Assembly: GCA_003241385.1 (NCBI GenBank)
Contig: QFPO01000018.1
Span: forward strand, 1 to 64,000
Length of the DNA: 64,000 nucleotides
From: Rhodanobacter denitrificans
GTDB lineage: Bacteria > Pseudomonadota > Gammaproteobacteria > Xanthomonadales > Rhodanobacteraceae
Direction of reading: 5' to 3'
The notes beneath the pieces are model-generated. The model saw only the letters and a program-made list of their open reading frames with translations. It did no database searches and was not told where the DNA came from. Within the stretch, counting starts at the first letter, position 1, and each line of letters starts with the position of its first letter. The position numbers and the translations under genes were made by a program. Positions 26,003 through 35,454 of the stretch are shown here, piece by piece.

Positions 26003-28315
26003 TCAGTACCTGAGGTCCAGCGTCACCATTACGTTGCGTGGTGCGCCGTAGCTCACAGTGTCGAAGTCGCCCTTCTGCAATGCGTACTTCTTGTCGAACA
26101 CGTTGTCGATGTTGACTGCCAGATGGGTCTTGTTCGTGATGGCGTAGCGAGCCAGCAGCGATACCAGTGCATATGAACTTTGCTCTCCGCCCAGTGAGCG
26201 GGTGCCGATGTTGGGCGCCTGGTAGAAGCGGCTTTGCCATTTGGCGCCTGCGCCCAGCGTCAACTTGCTCCACGCTCCCGGCAACCGATAGGTGGTGAAA
26301 AGTTGAGCCGTGGTGCGCGGCAGTTGCGAGTTCAAGCGGGTGCCGGCGCCATCGTGTGCCGTGAAGTGGGCGATCCCTGCGTAGAGGTTCCAGCCACGCG
26401 CCAGCGCGCCCTGCAGGTCCAGCTCGATTCCGCGCGACTTCGTCCCGTCGACGCCTTCATAGGCTTGGGCACCGCCTGGCGTGTAGGTTCCGGCGACGAT
26501 CTGCGCCGCGTTGTCCAGCGCGGTCTCGAACAAGGCGAGCGATGCATTCAAGCGCCTGTCGAGGTACTCGCCTTTCAAGCCGATTTCCTTGGTTTTTCCC
26601 TTGGACGGCGTGAGCACGTTGCCGTTGCTGTCCCGATAGTCGGTCTGCGGGTTGAAGACGCCCGTGTAGCTGGCATAGGCCGAATAGGTCTCGTCGAAGT
26701 CGTAGACCAAGCCGGCGTACGGCGTAAACTCACCGCGCGTCTTGTAGTGCAACGACGCGCCACTGACGCTGTCGTCGATTTCGTAGTGGCTGAAGCGGCC
26801 GCCGACGATGAGTTTCAGAGGGTCGGCCAACGAGAACCGGGCTGCGCTGTAGACACCGCTTTGCTTGATTCGGGTGCGGGTCGGTATCCAAGCCATGGCA
26901 TCGAAGTCAGGGCGGGGAAAGGCTGGGTCGAGGTCATAGACATTGACCGGCGCGAGGCCTGCATAGAACGGCGCGACATCGTGCTGGCCGGCCGTGCGGT
27001 GCGAGCTCGTCGCCCCCACCACCAGTTCATGTTGGCGGCCGAGCAGTTCGAAGGGACCGCTCGCCATCACGTCGAAGCTGTTCTGACGGCTGCGCCCCCG
27101 GGACGCCAGCGCCACCGGATAAGCGCCGTCGGGATAGGTACCCAGTCCCGTGGTGCGATCGGGGCGGCCGATCAGGCCGAGCAGCTCGGCATCGTATTTC
27201 GTGCGGTACTGGTTTGCGATGGCCCGGAGATTCCAGCCGTTGCCGAAGCGGTGCTCGATCTCGGCAAACGCGGTCTTGAGGGTATTGTCCCAATAGCTCC
27301 AGTCCTGCGCGTAGGTCTTGGAGCGTGAATACTCCGCCTGCGTGCCGTCGCTGAACCAGAGCGGCAAACCGCCCCAGGTGGAGCCCTTGGGCGTGATGTC
27401 CTGGTGGTCATAGCCCAGGCTCACCGTCGTGTCCGGGGTCACATCGGCCTCGACGATGCCGTAGGACGCGTTCCTCCGCGGCTTGTAGCCGTCGATGTAC
27501 GAGCGGCCGTCCTGATACGTGCCCACGATGCGCGAGCGGACGCTGCCGTCTTCGGTCAACGGCGTCGAGACGTCGGCCACGCCGCGGTAGGTGTCCCAGC
27601 TCCCGGCACCGAGCGAGGCGGACGCCGAGAATTCACGGGTCGTTCGCTTGCGTAACAGGTTGATGGCGGCCGAGGGATTGCCGGTGCCGGTCAGCAAGCC
27701 GGAGGCACCGCGTACGACCTCGACACGATCATAGAACGCGGTATCGAGAGAACCGATGCCGCTCCCGTTGACGATGTCGCCGACCACCGTGGGTATACCG
27801 TCGTACTGAACGTTGTCGATCAGGAAGCCGCGCGAATAGAAACTCGTTCGTTCGCTGTCGGACTGGTACGACGCGACGCCCGTGGTGTTCTCCAGTACGT
27901 CCTGCACCGAATGCATTTGCTGGTCGTCGATGCGCTGACGCGTGATCACCGTCAACGCCTGCGGTGTTTCCTTCAGCGACAGCGGCAGGTGCGTGGCGGT
28001 CGTCGTACTGCCCGTGGTGTAGGCGCGTGTACCTTCGGTTACTGCCGAATCATCGCGGCCCTCGACGATGATGGCCGGCAAGGTCGTCTTCGGAGACGTC
28101 TTCGTCCCGGTCTCGTCCTGCTGCTGCGCTGGTTCGGCAGCGAATGCGCCCTGCGTGCCGATGAAAATCGCCACCGCGACTGCCGAGCCCAGCACGCTGT
28201 GGGGGGCGCTCCTGATCGCACTGCGGCATGGCTCGTCCGGCGCAGGATGGGCAGCGCGCATGGCGGGCATAGCAACGAAGCAATGGGGCCCTGCGGCGTC
28301 CGCGAGATCGCACAT
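26003..28315 (-). CDS. TonB-dependent siderophore receptor
   Basis: A 770-residue outer-membrane receptor. A signal-like leader (ends GTQGAFA near residue 59) is followed by a plug domain (about 100-230: LPLSLKETPQALTVITRQRI, VLENTTGVASYQS, DRVEVVRGASGLLTGTGNPSA). A 22-strand barrel ends in an aromatic C-terminus (VMVTLDLRY). The plug pattern is that of ferric-siderophore receptors (FpvA/FhuE/FoxA group); the siderophore is unknown. A Fur-like box overlaps the first codon, so the true start may be the ATG at 28270 or 28261. Two small genes follow on the same strand. Confidence 0.9.
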   Translation of the reverse strand: MCDLADAAGPHCFVAMPAMRAAHPAPDEPCRSAIRSAPHSVLGSAVAVAIFIGTQGAFAAEPAQQQDETGTKTSPKTTLPAIIVEGRDDSAVTEGTRAYTTGSTTTATHLPLSLKETPQALTVITRQRIDDQQMHSVQDVLENTTGVASYQSDSERTSFYSRGFLIDNVQYDGIPTVVGDIVNGSGIGSLDTAFYDRVEVVRGASGLLTGTGNPSAAINLLRKRTTREFSASASLGAGSWDTYRGVADVSTPLTEDGSVRSRIVGTYQDGRSYIDGYKPRRNASYGIVEADVTPDTTVSLGYDHQDITPKGSTWGGLPLWFSDGTQAEYSRSKTYAQDWSYWDNTLKTAFAEIEHRFGNGWNLRAIANQYRTKYDAELLGLIGRPDRTTGLGTYPDGAYPVALASRGRSRQNSFDVMASGPFELLGRQHELVVGATSSHRTAGQHDVAPFYAGLAPVNVYDLDPAFPRPDFDAMAWIPTRTRIKQSGVYSAARFSLADPLKLIVGGRFSHYEIDDSVSGASLHYKTRGEFTPYAGLVYDFDETYSAYASYTGVFNPQTDYRDSNGNVLTPSKGKTKEIGLKGEYLDRRLNASLALFETALDNAAQIVAGTYTPGGAQAYEGVDGTKSRGIELDLQGALARGWNLYAGIAHFTAHDGAGTRLNSQLPRTTAQLFTTYRLPGAWSKLTLGAGAKWQSRFYQAPNIGTRSLGGEQSSYALVSLLARYAITNKTHLAVNIDNVFDKKYALQKGDFDTVSYGAPRNVMVTLDLRY

Positions 28316-28333
28316 CGAATGACACTCATTAGC
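28315..28333 (-). promoter_or_regulatory. Fur-like box of the TonB receptor gene
   Basis: On the minus strand GCTAATGAGTGTCATTCGA matches the 19-bp Fur consensus GATAATGATAATCATTATC at 12 positions, with perfect arms AATGA/TCATT. It sits at the 5' end of the receptor gene, consistent with iron repression. If real, it argues for a receptor start downstream of 28315. Confidence 0.6.
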
Positions 28334-28789
28334 GTTTGAGTGCGATATTTGACACCAGTGTGAAGCTGGCTCGATGGTGAAATCAGGCCAGATGATTATT
28401 CATTCCGGCCAATCATCCGGCATGGCAGGCGTACGCCCGCGCTGTCCGGGTTGTCATGAACAGCGATGCGAGAACACGGCCGGGCCCGTGTGCAGGTCCT
28501 GCGCGGCCAGCGGTGCAAGACGCTGGATGGTGGCCGAGGACGCCCGTGCACGCGCGTTCGATGTCATCGGGCCGGACGCGCCGCCGCGCGCTACGACATA
28601 TCGCGGTGCCAAGACGCGCGCGACCGGCTTTTCATCGAAGATCTGGCAGCGTGAACGACCGCGGTTGCAAGCATGCACGGAGGCTTCGCTGTTGACGCGC
28701 AGCCTGTCGCGAGCGTCACCACATGTCCGAAAAATTGTCGCCCGCTCAGCTGGGAAGGGCGGTGAAGAGGACGGTCGGCCGAGTCTGCT
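28334..28789. other. Non-coding region between TonB receptor and AraC regulator
   Basis: About 455 bp. Open frames here do not resemble proteins that I recognise. Apart from the adjacent Fur-like site I see no clear motif. Confidence 0.4.
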
Positions 28790-29644
28790 TCAGTCAGGCG
28801 AGATTTCATCGGGAAGCAGGATGCCGGGAACGGGAGCAGGCTCGGCATCGTTCGTGCGATCCGAGAGGTATCGTGCCGGAGGCTTGCCTACCGCCTTGCG
28901 GAACATGGCGACGAATCCGCTGGCATTCTCGTAGCCCAACTCCAGTGCCGCCGTCTGCACGCTTTCGCCCCTGGTCAAACGTTGAAGCGCGAGAATCACA
29001 TGCAGTTGCCGGCGCCAGCGGCCGAAGCTCATTCCGATTTCGTGCAGCAGGAGACGGCTCATGCTTCGCTCGCTCATGCCGATGCGGGTCGCCCATTGAG
29101 CTTTGGAGGTTTTGTCCGAGGGGTCGGCCAGCATCATCTGCGCGAGGCGGCGCAGTCGAGGGTCGCGCGGCATGGGCAGATGCAGGTCCTCCACCGGCGC
29201 CTCCACCAGCTCGTCGAGCAATGCGGCAATCAGCCGGTCTTCCCGTCCTCCCAGCGCGTACAAGGCAGGAAAGCCGGCCACCTTCAGTAGCAGCTCGCGC
29301 AGCAGAGGCGATACCGAAATCGTGCAGCAGGTTTTGGGAAGATCCGGTGCGGCGTCGGGCTCGACGAACAGGCAATAGCATTCCGTTTCTCCCGACCCCC
29401 GCGCCGAGTGGGGCAGGTCTCCGGGGATCCAGATGGCGCACTGCGGCGGCACGATCCAGACACCGTCTTCGATTTCGCAGTTGAGGATGCCGCGGACGGA
29501 GTAGATCAGCTGTGCTTTGCGGTGCCGATGTCTCGCGTTCTCCCAGTTCTTGGTCACGGAGGTGGCGCTCAGGGCAACGACGGGACGAGGGACCTTGTCG
29601 ACGTCTCCAGGCACAGCTGCATCAGTAATGGCGACGCTCGACAT
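28790..29644 (-). CDS. AraC-family regulator with cupin domain (NimR-like)
   Basis: A 284-residue regulator. The N-terminal cupin (about 20-120) has HRHRKAQLIYSVRGILNCEI and PPQCAIWIPGDLPHSARGSG. The C-terminal AraC domain (about 165-260) has ATRIGMSERSMSRLLLHEIGMSFGRWRRQ and ALELGYENASGFVAMFRKAVGKPPARYL. This layout is that of NimR/YeaM-type repressors of adjacent efflux genes. The ATG at 29644 is preferred over a TTG at 29656. It lies 78 bp downstream of the RND transporter gene end and upstream of the TonB receptor, all on the minus strand. Its target is uncertain. Confidence 0.82.
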   Translation of the reverse strand: MSSVAITDAAVPGDVDKVPRPVVALSATSVTKNWENARHRHRKAQLIYSVRGILNCEIEDGVWIVPPQCAIWIPGDLPHSARGSGETECYCLFVEPDAAPDLPKTCCTISVSPLLRELLLKVAGFPALYALGGREDRLIAALLDELVEAPVEDLHLPMPRDPRLRRLAQMMLADPSDKTSKAQWATRIGMSERSMSRLLLHEIGMSFGRWRRQLHVILALQRLTRGESVQTAALELGYENASGFVAMFRKAVGKPPARYLSDRTNDAEPAPVPGILLPDEISPD

Positions 29645-29721
29645 GCTGCGTGTCAACCGAGTACGTGACCGGATGCGGACTCACCGTGCTGGCAGGGTGG
29701 GGGTTTTCTTCAACGCGATCT

Positions 29722-32700
29722 TCAAGTGGCGATGCTCGCGTCTTGGTGCGAAGAGCGCCCTCTGAACCGCCGGGAGAGCCACTCGCCCACATCGTCGATC
29801 ACCGTGAAGGCGGCCGGGATCACGATCAGGCTCAGCAGCGTGGAGGTCACCAGGCCGCCGATGACCGCGATGGCCATCGGCGCGCGGAAGCTGGAGTCGC
29901 CGGCGAAGCCCAGGGCGATCGGCATCATGCCCGCGCCCATCGCCAGCGTGGTCATGATGATCGGCTGCGCCCGCTTGCGGCAGGCGTCGATCAGCGCATC
30001 GTGCTGGCTCAGGCCATGTTCGTCCTCGGCGATGACGGCATAGTCGACCAGCAGGATCGAGTTCTTGGTGGCGATGCCGATCAGCATCAGCAGGCCGATC
30101 AGGGCGGGCAGCGACAGCATGTTCTGCGTCAGCAGCAGTGCGCCGAACGCGCCGCCCGCGCACAGCGGCACCGCGATCAGGATCGTCAGCGGCATCAGGG
30201 CATGGTTGAACAGCAACAACAGCACCATGTAGATGCAGACGATGCCGGCGGCCATCGCCAGCAGGAAGCCCACGAACAGCTCCACGAACACTTCCGCGTC
30301 GCCGGTGTTGAGGAAGCTCACGCCGGGCGGCAGCCGTTCGACGCTGGGCAGCTGCTGCACCGCGTTCATCACCTCACCCAACGGACGGCCGTTGAGCTCG
30401 GCGGTCAGCGTGACGTTGCGCTGGCGCTGATAGCGCGAGATCTGCGAGGGCCCGCTGCCCATCCGGATATCGGCCACGGCCGCCAGCGGAACCGGACCGT
30501 AGCGTCCGGGGACGCGCAGCTGGCCGACCAGCGCCGGATTGGACAGCGTCGCTTCGGAGAAACCCACGCGGATGGGGACCTGCCGGTCCGGCAGGTTGAG
30601 CTTGGCCAGCCGCTGCTCGTAGTCGCCCGCGGTGGCGATGCGGGTCGCCTCTGCGATGGCGGCCGTCGAGACGCCCATGTCGGCAGCGCGCGCGGCGTTG
30701 GGCACGATCTGGATTTCGGGACGCAGCAGCGATGCCGACGAGGTCACGCTGCCCAGACCCGGCAGACCGCGCAGATCGCGTTCGAGCGCGAGCGATGCCT
30801 CCTGCAGGCGCTGCGGATCGTCGCCGGACAGCACCAGCTGCAGCAGGTTGCCCGGCTCGGAGCTGACGTAGCTGATGCGCACGCCGGGCAGGTCGGCCAG
30901 GCGGGCACGCGCATCGCGCTCGAGCTCGCGCTGGTCGCGATCGCGATCGTCGGCCACGCCCCAGTCCAGCACCAGCGTGGCCTTGCGCGGGTCGGGCACG
31001 CCGACCGTGGACGGATCGCCGAGATCGAGCACGCTGCCGACGGCCGTATACACCTGCTTGAGCTCGGGCATGTCCTCGAGCAGCGCACGGGCTTTTTCGG
31101 ATACCGCGACCGCTTCTTCCAGGCGGGTGCCCGGCGGCAGCTCCAGGCTCAGGTTGCTGCGGCCCAGGTCGGACTGCGGGATGAAGGTGGCCGGAATCAG
31201 CGGGATCAGCGCCAGCGAGGCGACGAACAGGCCGGTGGCGATCCACAGCGTGCGCCCGCGATGGCGCAGGGCCGCGTCGACCCAGCCCAGGTACCAGGTC
31301 ATCAGGCGGGAGTCGCCCTTCTCCTCGCCGTGGGGCTTGAGCAGGTAGGCCGCTATCATCGGCGTCAGCAGGCGTGCGACCAGCAGCGAGAACAGCACTG
31401 CAGTGGCCGCGGTCCAGCCGAACTCGCGGAAGAACTTGCCGGCGATACCCGGCATGAAGGCCACCGGCACGAACACCGCCGCCAGCGTCAGCGATGTGGC
31501 GATCACGGCATTGCCGATCTCGCCGGCCGCCTCGCGCGCGGCTTCCAGCGGCGGCTTGCCCATCCTCAGGTGGCGGACGATGTTCTCGATCTCCACGATC
31601 GCATCGTCGACCAGCACGCCGACCACCACCGACAGCGCCAGCAGCGTGATGATGTTGAGCGTGAAGCCGAACCAGTACATCACCGCGAAAGTCGGGATGA
31701 TCGACAGCGGCAGCGCCAGCGCCGACACCCAGGTGGCGCGCCAGTCGCGCAGGAACGCCCACACCACGAGCAGGGCGAGCAACGCGCCCTCGTAGAGCAT
31801 CGTCATCGAGGAGTCGTAGGAGCGGTGGGTCTCGTCGATGGCGGTGGCCACCAGGCGGAAGTCCACGCCCGGATGCGATCGCCTGATCTCCTCCAGCGCC
31901 GCGTGCACGCCCGCTTCGACCTCGACCTCGCTGGAGCCGCGCGTGCGCGACATCGAGAAGGCCACCACGTGCTCGCCGTCCAGCAGGGCGGCTTCGGTGG
32001 GATCGGCGGCGGCGTCGGTGACGCTGGCCAGCGCCGAGAGCCTGACCGAGCGGCCGTCCGGCAGGCTGATCGAGTAGTCGCGCAGGGCCTGCGCGTCGGC
32101 CACCGTGCCCAACGTGCGGATCGTCTGCAGGGCGCCGTCCAGCTCGGCCTTGCCGCCGGCGCGATCGACCTGGATCTGCGCCAGTTGCCGGGAAACATCG
32201 CCGGCGGTGACGCCGAAGGCCAGCAGCGCGTTGGGGTCCAGATCGACGCGCACCTGCCGCTGCACACCGCCGATGCGGGTGACGCGGGCCACGCCCGGCA
32301 CGCCGTACATCGCACGGGAGATTTCGCGATCGACCAGCCAGCTGGCTTCATCGTCGGTCAGTTGCGGGGCGACCAGCGCATAGGTCATCAGCGAGCCGCC
32401 GATGTCGACCTTGGAGATCACCGGTTCCTCGATGTCCTGCGGAAGGTCGGTGCGCACGCGCGTGACCGCATCGCGCGTGTCGTCCAGCGCAGTGGCCAGA
32501 TCGGCTTCGAGTTCGAACTCGATGCTGGTGGTGCTGACGCCTTCGCTGACCGTGGACATCACGCGCTTGACGTTGTTGACCGTGGCCACCGAGTCCTCGA
32601 TCTTGCGCGTGACCTCGGTTTCCAGCTGGCTGGGCGAAGCGCCCGGCTGGGTCACGGTGACCGTGGTCATCGGGAACGCGATGTCGGGGAAGCGTGCCAC

Positions 32701-32799
32701 CGGCAACTGGTAGAAGCCCCAGAGACCGGCCACGCACAGGACGAAGAACACCATCAGCGCCGGCAGCGGCCGCCGGATGGCCCAGGCCGAAATGTTCAT
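29722..32799 (-). CDS. RND efflux transporter (AcrB/HAE1 family)
   Basis: A 1,025-residue inner-membrane pump. It begins MNISAWAIRRPLPALMVFFVLC and has the family's twelve helices and two large periplasmic loops. Segments include VSEGVSTTSIEFELEADLATALDDTRDAV, LALSVVVGVLVDDAIVEIENIVRHL (helix 4 Asp pair for proton relay) and LPALIGLLMLIGIATKNSILLVDYA. It is preceded by its membrane-fusion gene with a 4-bp overlap, then by tetR. No outer-membrane factor gene is adjacent, so it presumably uses a TolC encoded elsewhere. Substrate unknown. Confidence 0.93.
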   Translation of the reverse strand: MNISAWAIRRPLPALMVFFVLCVAGLWGFYQLPVARFPDIAFPMTTVTVTQPGASPSQLETEVTRKIEDSVATVNNVKRVMSTVSEGVSTTSIEFELEADLATALDDTRDAVTRVRTDLPQDIEEPVISKVDIGGSLMTYALVAPQLTDDEASWLVDREISRAMYGVPGVARVTRIGGVQRQVRVDLDPNALLAFGVTAGDVSRQLAQIQVDRAGGKAELDGALQTIRTLGTVADAQALRDYSISLPDGRSVRLSALASVTDAAADPTEAALLDGEHVVAFSMSRTRGSSEVEVEAGVHAALEEIRRSHPGVDFRLVATAIDETHRSYDSSMTMLYEGALLALLVVWAFLRDWRATWVSALALPLSIIPTFAVMYWFGFTLNIITLLALSVVVGVLVDDAIVEIENIVRHLRMGKPPLEAAREAAGEIGNAVIATSLTLAAVFVPVAFMPGIAGKFFREFGWTAATAVLFSLLVARLLTPMIAAYLLKPHGEEKGDSRLMTWYLGWVDAALRHRGRTLWIATGLFVASLALIPLIPATFIPQSDLGRSNLSLELPPGTRLEEAVAVSEKARALLEDMPELKQVYTAVGSVLDLGDPSTVGVPDPRKATLVLDWGVADDRDRDQRELERDARARLADLPGVRISYVSSEPGNLLQLVLSGDDPQRLQEASLALERDLRGLPGLGSVTSSASLLRPEIQIVPNAARAADMGVSTAAIAEATRIATAGDYEQRLAKLNLPDRQVPIRVGFSEATLSNPALVGQLRVPGRYGPVPLAAVADIRMGSGPSQISRYQRQRNVTLTAELNGRPLGEVMNAVQQLPSVERLPPGVSFLNTGDAEVFVELFVGFLLAMAAGIVCIYMVLLLLFNHALMPLTILIAVPLCAGGAFGALLLTQNMLSLPALIGLLMLIGIATKNSILLVDYAVIAEDEHGLSQHDALIDACRKRAQPIIMTTLAMGAGMMPIALGFAGDSSFRAPMAIAVIGGLVTSTLLSLIVIPAAFTVIDDVGEWLSRRFRGRSSHQDASIAT

Positions 32800-33884
32800 T
32801 GCGCAGCGGCCTCCTTGCCGGCCACCACGCGGATGCGATCGCCGTCGCCGAGGAAGCCTGCGCCCTCGGCGACGACCTGTTCGCCGACCTCGAGTCCATC
32901 GACGATCTCCACGCGGCCCTCGGCCGTCTGGTCGGTGCGCACGCGGCGTCGTTGCACGCTCTGCTCGTCCTTCGTGACGAACACGTAGCTGTGGCCATCG
33001 CGCTGTACCACCGCGGCGGTGGGCACCATCCGCGCCTCACCGTCGCCGGTCAGGATGCGGCCCTCCACGAACGTGCCGGGCTTGAGCGGGCCGGGCGCAG
33101 GCAGATCGGCGTAGACCGTGCCGGTGCGCGTCTGCGCATCGATGCCGGGCGTGACCGCGCGAACGCTTCCGGTGATTTCCTGGCCGCTGTAGGACAGGAC
33201 GATCCCGTGGCCGACGGCGACCTGGGTCAGCTGGTTCTCGGGCAGTTCGGCGCGCCATTCCAGCCGGCCGTCGCGGATCAACCGCAGCAGTTCGGTGCCC
33301 GCCGCGACGACCTGGCCCGGCTGGACCAGGCGTTTGGAGATCACGCCGTCGGCGGGCGCCCGCAGCAGCGCGAAGTCGCGTTGCAGCCTGGCGGCATCGC
33401 GCGATGCGCGGGCGGTGGCGAGCCGCGCCTGCGCCTGCGTGGCGGTGGCGCGCAGCTGGTCCAGATCCGCCGCGCTGATCAGGTGTCCGACCGCCAGTTT
33501 CTCGCCGCGCGACTGCTGCGCCTGAGCCAGTGCCAGCGCCGCGCCGGCTTCCTGCGTGGAGGCTTCCGCCTGCGCGAGCGAACTGTCCAGCGTGCGATGG
33601 TCCAGTTCGAGCAGCACCTGCCCCTTCCTGACCTGCTGCCCGACGTCGACATTGAGCGCGGTCACGCGCTGGCCACTGAGCTCGACTCCCAGTTGCATTT
33701 CTTCATAGGCCGACACCGGGCCCGACACGACGACGCTGCGCGACAACGGATAGGACCGGACGGGCGCCAGCGCGACCGCCAGGGCCGAGGAGGCTTCTGT
33801 CGGTTGTTCTTCTTTTTCGCCGCATGCGACGAGGACGGGAAGGGCGATGAGCAGGAGCGACCAGCGCAAGGAGAATGCGGGCAT
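32796..33884 (-). CDS. RND periplasmic adaptor (membrane-fusion) lipoprotein
   Basis: A 362-residue adaptor. A lipobox LVAC at about 18-21 is followed by the lipoyl-hairpin arrangement: barrel-sandwich strands (LSGQRVTALNVDVGQQVRKGQVLLELDH), an alpha-hairpin (about 100-170, many Ala/Gln), the second lipoyl half (LLRAPADGVISKRLVQPGQVVAAG) and C-terminal beta-barrel strands (GRVEIVDGLEVGEQVVAEG). It couples the RND pump to an outer-membrane channel. It overlaps the pump gene by 4 bp and lies 115 bp after tetR. Confidence 0.92.
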   Translation of the reverse strand: MPAFSLRWSLLLIALPVLVACGEKEEQPTEASSALAVALAPVRSYPLSRSVVVSGPVSAYEEMQLGVELSGQRVTALNVDVGQQVRKGQVLLELDHRTLDSSLAQAEASTQEAGAALALAQAQQSRGEKLAVGHLISAADLDQLRATATQAQARLATARASRDAARLQRDFALLRAPADGVISKRLVQPGQVVAAGTELLRLIRDGRLEWRAELPENQLTQVAVGHGIVLSYSGQEITGSVRAVTPGIDAQTRTGTVYADLPAPGPLKPGTFVEGRILTGDGEARMVPTAAVVQRDGHSYVFVTKDEQSVQRRRVRTDQTAEGRVEIVDGLEVGEQVVAEGAGFLGDGDRIRVVAGKEAAAQ

Positions 33885-33999
33885 GGGAGGGGCCGTAGGG
33901 AAAGTGGATACGCTTGCTACTGCGGGGCACGCAAAGCGCCGCGCATGGCTGCCGGAGGAGCAGCGTGGTTCGACTGCACATCCTGATACCGGGATGGAA

Positions 34000-34635
34000 T
34001 TAAGTTCTCTTTAAGATCTGCTGCTCCACACCATCCAGGATGAGGTCGATACCGTTGGTGAAGCGCTCATCGAGCCTCGGCTCGGCGAGCAGATCGCGTG
34101 CTTCCCAGCAATGCGGGAAGCGCGCCCTGGCCAATTCGAAGAAGGCCCGCTGCAGCCCTTCCATCACGCTGGGTTCGTCGGGCAGGGACTGCTCCTCGAT
34201 GACGAAGCCCATCACGTAATAGATGGAGTCCAGTGCCGCGGTCGCCGCGAAATCGACACGGGCGCCCGCATCGATCAGCGCACCGATGGTGGCGTTGCCG
34301 ACCCGCAGGACGTTCTCCGTCGCCAGGAACGTGCCCGCGTAGACGCGCGCGCCGTCGCGGTGCGCCTTGAACGCGGTACGAAACTCGCGGGCGATCTGAT
34401 GCATCGTGATGCGCCAGTGCTGGCCTTCCGGAATGTCGCGGGCGACCTCCGCGACCATCGCGTCGGCCATCGCGTCGATCAGCGCCTGCTTATTCTTGAA
34501 ATGCCAGTACAGCGACGGCGCGCGGATGCCCAGGCGGCAGGCCAGCTTGCGCAGGCTCACGCCCTCGATGCCGGCCTCGTCCAGAAGCTGGAAGGCGGCA
34601 GCGATGATGTGTTCCTGCTTGAGGGGGGCGCGCAT
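34000..34635 (-). CDS. TetR-family repressor of the RND operon
   Basis: A 211-residue regulator. An N-terminal helix-turn-helix has EAGIEGVSLRKLACRLGIRAPSLYWHFKNKQALIDAM, and the C-terminal ligand/dimer domain is of the TetR_C_1 type. The start at 34635 (MRAPLKQEH) is preferred because a longer frame to 34689 would run through two palindromic operators. It is first gene of an operon with the adaptor and pump on the minus strand; repression of the pump and autoregulation are inferred. Confidence 0.88.
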   Translation of the reverse strand: MRAPLKQEHIIAAAFQLLDEAGIEGVSLRKLACRLGIRAPSLYWHFKNKQALIDAMADAMVAEVARDIPEGQHWRITMHQIAREFRTAFKAHRDGARVYAGTFLATENVLRVGNATIGALIDAGARVDFAATAALDSIYYVMGFVIEEQSLPDEPSVMEGLQRAFFELARARFPHCWEARDLLAEPRLDERFTNGIDLILDGVEQQILKRT

Positions 34636-34640
34636 ACTCA

Positions 34641-34676
34641 GCCTAACGATGTTAGGCGGTACTCTAACGGTGTTAG
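34641..34676. promoter_or_regulatory. Tandem TetR operators
   Basis: Two palindromes: GCCTAAC-GAT-GTTAGGC (34641-34657, perfect 7-bp arms) and CTAAC-GGT-GTTAG (34664-34676). Their centres are 21 bp apart, two helical turns. They lie directly upstream of the tetR start at 34635, so the same repressor probably occupies both cooperatively and controls tetR and the RND operon. Confidence 0.85.
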
Positions 34677-34726
34677 GTTGAGTTGGCAACCCGCCTGTTC
34701 TGCTTGAGGGCGTGAGCCGCAGAAAT

Positions 34727-34743
34727 CTTAAGAACTTCCTAAA
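34727..34743 (+). promoter_or_regulatory. PmrA/QseB-type direct repeat upstream of two-component system 1
   Basis: CTTAAG-N5-CCTAAA, half-sites 11 bp apart, 48 bp upstream of the response-regulator start. The spacing and sequence match the direct-repeat sites of PmrA/QseB-type regulators, consistent with positive autoregulation. Confidence 0.55.
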
Positions 34744-34791
34744 TTTCCCTGGTCACAATGCGCTGCTGCGTCTGCCTGGGGCGAAGGACTG

Positions 34792-35454
34792 GTGAACCTA
34801 CTTCTGGTCGAAGACGATCTGATGCTCGCCGGTGCCGTCTGTGACGGTATCCGCCAACATGGCTGGCAGGTTCAGCACGCGGGCGATGCGAGCGCCGCTA
34901 ATCTGGCGTTGGTCGACCACCACTTCTTCGCCGTCGTGCTGGACATCGGTCTTCCCAAAGAGTCCGGTCTGGCGGTGCTCAAGCGCATGAGGGAGCGCTA
35001 CGACGCCACCCCGGTACTCATTCTCACGGCCCGCGGACAGCTCAGTGATCGGATCAAGGGTCTCGATGCGGGCGCCGACGACTATCTGGTCAAGCCATTT
35101 CAGTTCGCCGAACTACTGGCCCGCTTGCGCGCGTTGATACGCAGGGCGCACGGGCGCGTCCTGCCTGCGCTGGCATACGGTGAGGTGTCGGTCGACATCG
35201 CGAAGCGACGGGTCACGCGAGCGGGTCATCACGTTTCGTTGAGCGCGCATGAGTATCGGACGCTGGTTGCCTTGATGGAGCGGCCGGGTCATGTGCTGAC
35301 TCGAGACTTTCTGGAAGATGTGGTCTATGGACGGGTGAGTCATATAGGCAGCAACACCATCGCCGTGTTCATCCATCAGCTTCGAAAGAAGCTGGGCGAG
35401 GATCTCATCACGACCGTCCATGGTCAGGGCTACATGATCGGTCAGTCGCTTTGA
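34792..35454 (+). CDS. OmpR-family response regulator (PmrA/QseB-like, copy 1)
   Basis: A 220-residue regulator from a GTG start. The receiver domain (1-115) has acidic pocket VEDD, phospho-acceptor D51 in VVLDIGLPKESG, and Thr/Lys in ILTARGQ and VKPFQFAELLARL. A winged-helix DNA-binding domain (about 125-218) has HEYRTLVALMERPGHVLTRDFLEDVVY and SNTIAVFIHQLRKKLG. The stop and next start share one base (TGATG). It is closely related to the regulator at 54693-55391. Signal unknown. Confidence 0.92.
   Translation: MNLLLVEDDLMLAGAVCDGIRQHGWQVQHAGDASAANLALVDHHFFAVVLDIGLPKESGLAVLKRMRERYDATPVLILTARGQLSDRIKGLDAGADDYLVKPFQFAELLARLRALIRRAHGRVLPALAYGEVSVDIAKRRVTRAGHHVSLSAHEYRTLVALMERPGHVLTRDFLEDVVYGRVSHIGSNTIAVFIHQLRKKLGEDLITTVHGQGYMIGQSL

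Noticed and set aside
28374..28934. A 186-codon frame between the TonB receptor and the AraC gene
   Set aside because: No recognisable family, and it overlaps the end of the AraC gene on the other strand.
29650..32988. A 1,112-codon plus-strand frame opposite the RND pump
   Set aside because: Low-complexity Arg/Gln/His composition antisense to a clear AcrB-type pump; another GC artefact.
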